This document shows, in pieces, positions 56,308-64,000 of a DNA stretch of 64,000 nt. Position 1 is the first letter of the stretch. Each line of letters opens with the position of its first letter. Below the pieces are notes generated by a model. The model was given only the letters and a program-made list of their open reading frames with translations, had not been told where the DNA came from and searched no databases. Source of the stretch: Armigeres subalbatus (lineage: Eukaryota > Arthropoda > Insecta > Diptera > Culicidae). Where the stretch lies: NCBI RefSeq assembly GCF_024139115.2, contig NC_085139.1:12309533-12373532 (forward strand). Direction: 5' to 3'. The translations under genes and the position numbers were made by a program.

Positions 56308-56990
56308 AATTTACTCTACGATCATCGATTCTGTTTGGAACTTGCCACAATTGGAAAGCAAAACGAATTAACAGAAGAACTTTTAGACACTGGGGCTCAA
56401 ATGAATATAATCAGTGCCAAAAGAGCAATCAGAGTAGGGGCAACAGCCATGAATACGAAAGATCAAATGACAGTTCAAGGAGTAACTAAAATTCGATTTT
56501 ATCAATAGGATCTATTTGGATACATTTGAAGATTGAGAGAAAATATTTCCCACAAAATTTTATGTGGTTAAAAATCTGACCGTCCCAGCAATAATTGGAG
56601 CGAATTTTATCAAAAACACGTTCATGCCATTGAAGATAATTTTAAAATTGGAATTTTCAAAACTAATGCAGAGGCTAAGAAGCCATATATGGCTAAATAA
56701 TCGAATACGATGGAACATAGTAGACTACGTCTTAAGGGATATTGAAGACCAAGACAGTTTAAAGAAACATGTTGATGAAAATGAAGAAGAACCAGAGGAG
56801 CCAGATCCAGATGATATATACACAGACGAAGAAGAATACTTTATGAATACTATTGTAAATGACGACCTTGCCAAACTTAACAGAAAAATGGGAGAAGTTT
56901 TTACATCAGAGGCTATGGTAGATGAACCATCCGAGGAAATTTATGGGTTCGAAAATTTAGATCAAAACTGGATTGCAGCCTTGTAGAAAA
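56308..56990 (+). pseudogene. Pol segment with second aspartic protease motif
   Basis: Read in the frame of the preceding segment, 56380-56420 encodes LLDTGAQMNIISA (DTG at 56386-56394). After at least one frameshift the signature LTVPAIIGANFIK appears at about 56576-56615. The spacing between the two signatures, about 68 residues, equals the 66-68 residues of the first protease motif. It is therefore a second retropepsin-like domain, not chance. It continues into an acidic stretch (ENEEEPEEPDPDD, about residues 75-90 of the frame beginning 56564). In-frame stops near 56505 and 56984 mark it as broken. Confidence 0.65.
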
Positions 56991-57084
56991 CAACATATCA
57001 TGAACAATTGCACGGAAATATTAGAACAAGTGAATTAATGAAATTACTAGAAATGAAACATTTGAAAACAGATGATTTTAATAC

Positions 57085-58345
57085 AATGGCCCAAATTATG
57101 GTTAATTACCAAGATGTGTTTTTCTCCAAGGAGATCACCTTACAGTAACTAATGCGGCTGTTCATGAGATCGAGACTACAACTAATGTTCCAATCAACAA
57201 ACGACAATATCGATTCCCAGAGAAACCCAAAATTCAAATCAATAAAGAGATAGAGGAAATGGAGCGGCAAGGATCATTAGACCGAGTAAAAAGTCCATGG
57301 AATGCTCCAGTCTTGTGTATTCCGAAGAAAGACTTGGATACAGACGGCAATAAGAAATATCGCATTGTAGTAGACTTCAGAGCTCTAAATCTTATCACAA
57401 AACCTTTTGTATACCCAATTCTATAATTGACGAAATTTTAGATAGCCTTGGTGATAGCAAATACTTTTCAACAATCGATTTGAAATCAGGATTTTATCAG
57501 GTTGCTATTCATCCGAAAGACGCTCCAAAAACAGCTTTCTCCACCCCAACAGGACATTTCGAATTTACGAGAATGCCTATGGGACTCAGAAATAGCCCAT
57601 CAACATTTCAAAGATTGATGAACACTGTGTTATACGAACTAAGAGGCATAAAAGCATTCGTTTATTTAGATGACATAATAGTTTCAGGAAGTACAATTGA
57701 AGAACACAACAAAAACTTGTCAAAGGTATTGGGGCTCTTCGTAAGCATAATTTGAAAAATAAAACATCAAAATGCCAAATTTTAAGGACAGAATTAAAAT
57801 TTTTGGGACACATCGTGAATAAAAGCGGAATTCATCCTGTAACGGACAATATAACAGCAATTCAAAAATGCCAACACCAAAAACAGTAAAAGATGTTCGT
57901 TCGTTTCTAGGAACAGTTAATTTCTATGGAAAATTCATACCAAGAATAGCCGAAATACGAAAAACCATTAAATGATTTACTCAGGAAAACGTAAAGTTTA
58001 ATTGGACCAACGAATGCCAACAAGCATTTTCAAAACTGAAAAACTTTCTAACTTCAGATACCTTATTAGTAAGGCCGAATTACAATGATACATTTGTTTT
58101 AACTACAGACGCTAGTGATTATGCGATCGGAGCAGTACTTTCAAATGAAAAATCTATAAACAGACCTATTGCATTCGCCAGTAGGAGTCTTGTTGGCGCT
58201 GAACGTAAATATCATACAATTGAGAAGGAATTACTTGCAATCGTATGGGCGGTAAACTATTTTAAACATTATATTTATCAACAGCGGTTTATAGTCTACA
58301 CTGATCATAGACCACTGATTTCGCTATGGCACTTGAAGGAAACCT
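57085..58345 (+). pseudogene. Reverse transcriptase and start of RNase H, frameshifted
   Basis: Plus-strand segments in changing frames give, in order, VPINKRQYRFP, WNAPVLCIPKK, YRIVVDFRALN, YFSTIDLKSGFYQVAIHP (first catalytic Asp), FEFTRMPMGLRNSPSTFQRL, FVYLDDIIVSG (catalytic YLDD, about 57656-57688), LKFLGHIVNKSGI, VRSFLGTVNFYGKFIP, then RPIAFASRSL. This is the typical Ty3/gypsy RT with its connection region. Frameshifts lie near 57420, 57735, 57870 and 57970, each about one base. The catalytic residues themselves are intact. Confidence 0.9.
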
Positions 58346-58482
58346 CTCCACCCTTGACCAGACTAAGGTTGTAATTGCAGGGATTGGAAATTTATATTCG
58401 ATACAAACTAGGAAAGGATAACGTTGTAGCGGACTTCTTATCTAGACTGCAGCAGCCGGATAATGAGAAGGAAAAGTAGCCC
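58060..58482 (+). pseudogene. RNase H domain of the gypsy element
   Basis: TTDASDYAIGAVLSNE (first Asp), HTIEKELLAIVWAV (Glu), YTDHRPLISLW (Asp) and GKDNVVADFLSRLQ (last Asp) show the full D-E-D-D set of a retroelement RNase H, which removes the RNA strand during cDNA synthesis. A single in-frame stop interrupts it near 58373. After the domain the frame ends at 58480. Confidence 0.85.
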
Positions 58483-58609
58483 AAACCATATTGCAGTCGT
58501 TCCCAGACGACAAAGAAGGCAAATACAACAGCAAAAAAGGAAAAGACCAATCATGACAATGCAAACACAAAAGCCTTCAATGGAAAACGAGTAAAATTGG
58601 AGCGCAGAT

Positions 58610-58972
58610 ATGGATGGACTGGATAACATTGATTTAAGCTTCAACATAGATGACGATCAATGTCATGAGAATGTATACGAAGAATTTGAAAACGCTGAAC
58701 GAGATGGTAAAATTGATTTCAAATTTTTGAACTTTTCTAAAGAAAGAATTCCAGAAAATAAAATTGATGCAACGTTTGTTATTCTTAAAAGCAGATCAGC
58801 ATACAAAGAGTTGAGCGAATTGGCTAAGCTGCCTCATGGCCTGAAAGATTATTTGAATGGACACATATTTTCAATACCAGATCACAAAATGTGGGGCATT
58901 ATATTGAACGGAACCAAGCAATCAAAAAGAAGACCCGAAAATATTATTTCAGGAATTGACGAATGGATTTAG
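58610..58972 (+). CDS. Linker segment between RNase H and integrase, gypsy element
   Basis: A 120-codon frame from MDGLDNIDLSFNIDDDQ overlaps the start of the integrase frame by about 10 bases. It is acidic at the start and then contains FLNFSKERIPENKID, with no catalytic motif. It is probably part of the original Pol polyprotein between RNase H and integrase, where gypsy elements keep a variable linker. Whether it was ever a separate product cannot be told. Confidence 0.5.
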   Translation: MDGLDNIDLSFNIDDDQCHENVYEEFENAERDGKIDFKFLNFSKERIPENKIDATFVILKSRSAYKELSELAKLPHGLKDYLNGHIFSIPDHKMWGIILNGTKQSKRRPENIISGIDEWI

Positions 58973-59616
58973 CAAACATCCAGTATTCGCAAATGAAGGA
59001 AAATATTCAAATAATTTCGTTTAGAAACCTCCAAGCTCCTATATATGCAAACATGCTACGATTTATTGCAGAAAAATTAAATAAGAAATTCACGTTGTTT
59101 GCCCCAAACAAAGAGAGGATGTGGGTGCCACATGAAGAAAGAGATACAGTACTTAAGGAATTTCACGACTGCCCATTGGGGGGACATGTTGGGGGTAAAC
59201 GTATGTTTCAGCGGATAAGCCCAATGTTCATATGGGAAAATATGCGAAAAGATATTGAAAACTATGTCAAGCAGTGTGACTCTTGCCAAAAGAACAAAAT
59301 TAGTGCCTCAAACAAAATTCCAATGAAGATTACCACTACATCTACTGAACCATTCGATAAAATATTTATGGATATTGTAGTACTACCTCAATCTAATAAT
59401 GGCAACAAATATGGCCTGGTCATACAGGATGACTTAACCAGATATCTAACAGTTGCGGCAATGGAAAATCAAGAAAGCGAAACTGTAGCGAAAACTTTCG
59501 TAGATAACTTTATTTGTAAATTTGGAACACCCAAGGAACTAGTAACAGATCAAGGTGCAAATTTCGTGAGCAATCTCATGAAAAATGTTTGTAGAGTTTT
59601 AAAAATAAAAAGATAA
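58963..59616 (+). pseudogene. Integrase N-terminal and core part, gypsy element
   Basis: The zinc-binding HHCC module appears as EFHDCPLGGHVGGKRMF and YVKQCDSCQKNK (roughly residues 67-107). The DDE core starts with the first Asp in IFMDIVVLPQ (about residue 136) and the second in VTDQGANFVSN (about residue 196). In the family this enzyme joins element cDNA to the chromosome. The frame breaks in an A-rich run (about 59605-59620) just before the region that supplies the catalytic Glu, which continues in the next segment. Confidence 0.88.
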
Positions 59617-60167
59617 CTACAACAGCATATCATCCTCAGGCAAATCTTGTGGAACGATCCAACAGAGAATTAAAAATTTACTTACGCCAATTTATAGGAG
59701 GAGATCCACAAACCTGGGATAGGCTTTTACCCCATTTTACATTCCAGTATAACACTACAATTAATTCATCGACTGGTTTCACGCCTTTCGAATTACTCTA
59801 TGGCAGAAAAGCAAGAATTCCTAATTCAATATACAGAATGAGAGATATGGAATTTACCTATGGAGACTATTCCAACGAATTGAAAGTCACTCTAAAATAT
59901 ATTCACGACACGGCTAGAGAAAACTTGATAGTATCGAAGGAGAAACGGAAGGAATATTTCGACAAAACAGCTAAAGATTGGCAACCAATGTGGGGAGATA
60001 TGGTTTTAGTGAAAGCCAACCCCACAGGTACAGGACAGAAATTGCAATCTTTATGGAGAGGTCCATATGAAGTAGTTAGTCTTCCAAGTGCACAAACTAC
60101 AATAATCAAAAACGGAAAAAGACTTGAAAAAGTGCATAATAACAGACTAAAGAAATACAACGACTGA
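59617..60167 (+). pseudogene. Integrase C-terminal part with catalytic Glu and GPY/F module
   Basis: Beginning TTTAYHPQANLVERSNRELK, this supplies the third catalytic residue (Glu of LVERSNRE) of the DDE triad. It continues with WDRLLPHFTFQYNTTINSST, FELLYGRKARIP and the GPY/F-type ending SLWRGPYEVVSL, then KRLEKVHNNRLKKYND and a stop. The GPY/F module helps dimerisation and DNA contact in gypsy integrases. There is no chromodomain after it. Only the upstream frameshift separates it from the core. Confidence 0.88.
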
Positions 60168-63100
60168 AAAGTAAAGCTTAGTATCGAGCATGGTGAGTCT
60201 ACATAGTAAGTTTAAGGATTATCATTATAAGGATTAGCATAAGTAATGTAAATAGATAGAACATAGTTATTTAAAATAAGTTTTAAACTTAGTTAGAATA
60301 AGTATTGATTTAAGTTCTATACATAATATATTGACTAAGACTATTTTTGATATCTTTTACATTTTAATTTACATTATATAAGTTATTTATACAATCAATA
60401 AGTACGATTTAGCAAATAAATATAAATATAATAAATTTAAAACAATATGAAATCTAGTTAAGCACATAACTATTATAATTATAGACAAACTAAAATATTA
60501 GCAAGCATGATGAAAAAAACATTCATTCAAATAGTATACAAAATAGTCAATAAATTCAACTGAAATAAGTACAAAGAATGAAATGATTTATACGTTTTCA
60601 TTTTTAAGGCGTATATTATATGTACGGATGAAGAAGGTAACTAGCATAAACAGTATAGTCAACGCATTATTATTTAAATTTAACGAACCTAAATTTACAA
60701 GTATAACAACAGCATTTCTTGAAAGCTGTGTAACACGAATCAACTATTACTTCTATTAAAGCTTATAAAATCTATGGGGAAAATTATGGGAAAATACAAA
60801 ACATTAACACGAACGAGAATATAAATGGGACACCCGCTGGGGTCTAAAACAGGGGCATTATGGGAGAACACAAAAAAAATAATGATAAATCCAATACGGA
60901 TGAAAATGGGTAACCTGCTGGGGTCTAAAACAGAACAACTATGGGAAAATATGAAAGAGGGATAATAAGGAAAAATAAAAAGGTAACATGTAATGGGATA
61001 TAAAATATATATTGTTGAACAGCTGAAATATAAAATGGTATGGGAAAAGAATTTCTATGAAAAGTTTAATTGATTCGTTGCGAGAAAAATTAAAATGCAA
61101 AGATAAAACAGTAATTTAAACAGAATGATTTATTACAAACGTATTTACAACTGATGATAAGTGAGAAAGCATTTTAAAAAGATAATGGATGGCCATCCAG
61201 AATGAAACAGATAATAATATATGTAAGAATATGAGATCAACTTGAAGATAAATCAGGTAATATAAATATCAAAATTATTATATGGTAGACATATGCTAAA
61301 AAAAAAAGAATTATGAGGAACTAAAAGTTGAATACAGGTATGAGAAGACAACAAGTAAAGTTAAAAAAATATATATGTAATATGGAAAAAGCTAAATTAA
61401 TTATAATCGATGGAAATTCGTAAAGTTTGTAAGTATAACGGAAATGTAAAAATATGATTCTAGAATGAAAGTGATTTTTTTAAAACTAATTAATATGAGT
61501 ATGAGAAACTAGTTTTGGGTACCGAGAGAGATTTGCGCGATGGAATCTCTTGTATTAAACATATCATAAAGAAGGAATATGTGACAGAGTATGACAACAA
61601 ATTAAAAATTATGTTTGAGTGCTTGATAGTATGAAGGTGAACAGTTATTTGAATGGAGAAGAGGAGACGTCCTCGGAATGTGTGAATATGGAACTTGTTG
61701 AATGAATGATTGATTAAATATGTAACAAATAGTGACTGAGAAAATGAACAAAACGAAAATCATTAAATATGTGAGAAGAGACAATGTGGTTAAAATGGGG
61801 ATAAAAAAAAATTCAAAGTGGAGCGAATCTAAGTGAAATCTAGGGAAAATCAATATCAAATTGAATTAAAAAAAAGGGCATTAGACAATTGAAAAATTTG
61901 AGAATTGAAAAAAAGGTAAAACAAATAAATGGGAAGGTAATCATGGTTATACTAAATAACATTTTTTAAATTACTATAGTAAGACTCGTGAAAAGAAAGA
62001 GAATTTTGAAATGGTTGATATTATTATAAGTATCGAGGTATTACAAACAAGCTGAGTTACTGTTAAATTAACCAAAAATAATAATCTGAGAATTTTGCTT
62101 TTTGTTCAAATATGCTTTATGTTAAATTATTGCCTAAATATGAAATATAAACTAAACACGAGGTCTAAGTCTCATTTCAGAAACACGCCAAAAGCCAGAA
62201 ACGGTGGAGGGGAGCAGTTGCAGCAATTAACCATCAAGGCCAACCTAAACAAAAAACCAATAAGGTATAATATGGAATATGTGGCAGAAAGTATTTTGCA
62301 GAAAATTATATTATCTTTAATTATATCTGTACAAAAACCTGCAGAATACATTCTTTGCTTCAACTCATTTCTTTTTCCCGGGGGATAATTCAGCGAGAAT
62401 AACATAATCAGATGAAGTAATACAATCAATTATTTTTTTTATTATCGAACGATAAATTCAAAAGGAGGCAAGGCCCAATAAGTAGAATCAAATTCATAAA
62501 AATAGTAACATAGCACTGAAGATGTAATCATTATCCGGTAATCAAAAAAAAACAAAAACAGTGTAGAGTAGTAAAAGACAGTAAAATAGTTCACAATTAT
62601 TTTCCAAATGTAAATGTGCACAATAACTTACTCGAGAGGCAAACGGGCGAAAGAACATCCAGCGAAGACGAACAGACAACATCCGATGGCGAAGGAAGAC
62701 ATCGAGAATCGAACGAAGGAAGACATCGTGTATCGAGAAATACATACCAGAGTTAATTGGTATCACCAGAACGACAGGTCATACGGAAGGTTGAAGATAA
62801 AGAGTGTGGGGGTATCAAGACGGATTCAATGCGACGAAATCTTTGGAGGAACATCAGGAGTAGAAATTTTCGGAGGAACATTAGGAAAAGGTGAATTATA
62901 CAAGGCGATATGAAAGAAGATTTAACCAGGCGAAATAACACAATAACTCCGAGATAAGCCGAAACAGAAAAACCATGAAGACTAAACTCCCACGATAGAA
63001 GACAAGTTATGAAGAGGATCAACCCAAGGCGAAATATCAAACGAGCAAAATTTTATCAATAACAACTAATTTGCATCACACAACAAAAGATGCGAATGTC

Positions 63101-63818
63101 TCACAACAAAACTGAGCAGCGTATACACGGCAATTCACCACAACTTACGTATCAACGGAGAATCAACTGAAAACTATTGGAGATACACTATAATAGCTAC
63201 ACATTTTTGCTATAAGGCAAGCAGTAAATTCATGAACTACAACCAGAGGAAAGCAACATATACATTCGGAGATGGCACGTCAAATTATTACTAGTGAACG
63301 GTACGATCAAATTTTACGCACCCAGCAAACGATAGACATCATATATCAAAAACTTCACCACGGAGATCCAATATTACGTTACAAGTTCAAACAACCAAGC
63401 AACATACCAGGAGTATACCCTGCACTCGGAATCTGAAACCGACCAAGTGATCTACACGAGATATGATGAAGAAACGAGCATCAGCAAGCAGACGCTAGGC
63501 GAGTTAAGAAGGCATCATCAGGTAAGACACTCTCGAGGAAGTGTAGAGGGATTAAGCGAAAATATTACAAAAAAAATATAGCAAAATTAATTTGAGGAAT
63601 CGGAAAATTGCACGAAAATAGTATCAAGGAATTTCAAAGATGTACACTGTTTGAAAATTTGTAATTTTTAATGATCAGAGGACAACTTTTGAATATTTCA
63701 TGAATATGTTTGAACTATAGCTTCAGGAGAACCGTAAAGTTTTGAAACGAAACCATCAACTATCCATTTGAAATGATAATTTACAATTCTAATTTCAAGC
63801 TCAGTGGGTTGGAAGAGA
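60168..63818 (+). other. 3.65-kb AT-rich non-coding region between integrase and 3' LTR
   Basis: Stop-rich in all plus frames; no envelope-like frame with signal peptide or membrane anchor was found. It contains an imperfect direct repeat of about 80-90 bp around CTGCTGGGGTCTAAAACAG (60838-60856 and 60912-60928). 62600-63000 is less AT-rich and has an open frame of 99 codons without a known domain. The right end carries a purine run (GGAAGAGA, 63811-63818) directly before the LTR, a plausible polypurine tract for plus-strand priming. Confidence 0.7.
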
Positions 63819-64000
63819 TGTAGCGACCCTAAACGCCATGCAATAATCATCATTTTTCTTCTATATTTAAAGTATGTCATATAAACGAACAAAAGGAAAG
63901 ATTGGACAGGTTGGAACCTGTCCATTTATGTTTATCAAATAGCAAACTGCTGTTGAAAATAAACAACGGATATTTAAGTATAAGCAAAACTTGGCGAATA
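63819..64000 (+). repeat. 3' LTR of the gypsy element, truncated by window end
   Basis: It repeats the first 181 bp of the 5' LTR with about one substitution and one inserted base (AGCAACCGCTG versus AGCAAACTGCTG). The rest of the LTR and the target duplication lie outside. Confidence 0.95.

Larger units (their letters stand above)
53046..64000 (+). mobile_element. Ty3/gypsy LTR retrotransposon (runs off right edge)
   Basis: The element starts TGTAGCGACCCTAAACGCC at 53046. The same sequence restarts at 63819 and matches to the window end with one insertion and about one substitution over 182 bp. Between the LTRs, in order: leader, Gag, two aspartic-protease motifs, RT (YLDD), RNase H, integrase with GPY/F module, then 3.65 kb of non-coding DNA. 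The order PR-RT-RH-IN identifies Ty3/gypsy. No chromodomain and no recognisable envelope frame are present. It lies antisense to the Serrate-like gene and inside the LINE. Reading frames are broken in many places. Confidence 0.93.

Noticed and set aside
62614..62913. A 99-codon frame in the gypsy 3' region as an envelope remnant
   Set aside because: No signal peptide, membrane segment, furin-like site or cysteine pattern; too short to support.

Overview
This window looks like genomic DNA of a culicine mosquito, most likely Aedes. It holds intron-split exons of a Notch-ligand gene. It also has a tRNA-derived SINE whose body I recognise as the Aedes Feilai type, many short inverted-repeat DNA transposons with clean target-site duplications, a jockey-like LINE, a Ty3/gypsy LTR element and very large simple-sequence arrays. 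No bacterial-style genes or operons are present.

The only host gene I can support is on the minus strand: five consecutive exons of a Serrate (Jagged-type) Notch ligand at 43194-43140, 42789-42684, 42572-42424, 41820-41760 and 7566-7433. All splice phases agree. They encode the end of the N-terminal MNNL region, a complete DSL domain, EGF repeat 1 and EGF repeat 2. The upstream (signal peptide, start of MNNL) and downstream (EGF3 onward, transmembrane segment, tail) exons were not found here. Four of the exons sit within 1.5 kb, but EGF1 is split by a 34.2-kb intron.

Layout: 1-4765 is a repeat complex: a 22-bp GATTCC/GGAATC family, a 17-bp array, a hAT-type MITE with an 8-bp duplication, TCTCAC-type palindromes, the 17-bp family inverted, and a purine tract. 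4766-7432 is intronic or unassigned sequence. 7433-7566 is the EGF2 exon. 7567-29980 is the unique-looking part of the giant intron, studded with a SINE, MITEs, a 1.25-kb retroposon, a TTAA element, two further foldback-like 17-bp complexes and a Feilai SINE inside a Tc1-like fossil. 29985-39836 is a 9.85-kb array of a 23-bp unit that is itself a hairpin. 39837-43194 is non-repetitive DNA with the exon cluster. 44070-48680 is a 4.6-kb CCAAACCAAT-type array in the upstream intron. 48681-51100 is unique-looking. 51105-51800 is another 17-bp array. 51922-53045 is a truncated LINE, broken by a Ty3/gypsy element (53046 to beyond 64000, plus strand) whose 3' LTR is cut by the window end.

The genes do not form a pathway. 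What stands out is one developmental ligand gene whose introns have absorbed several independent tandem-repeat families, most of which have repeat units made of a short perfect inverted repeat. The gypsy element is also unusual: it carries two aspartic-protease-like motifs in tandem, a long non-coding 3' region, and broken reading frames despite almost identical LTRs.
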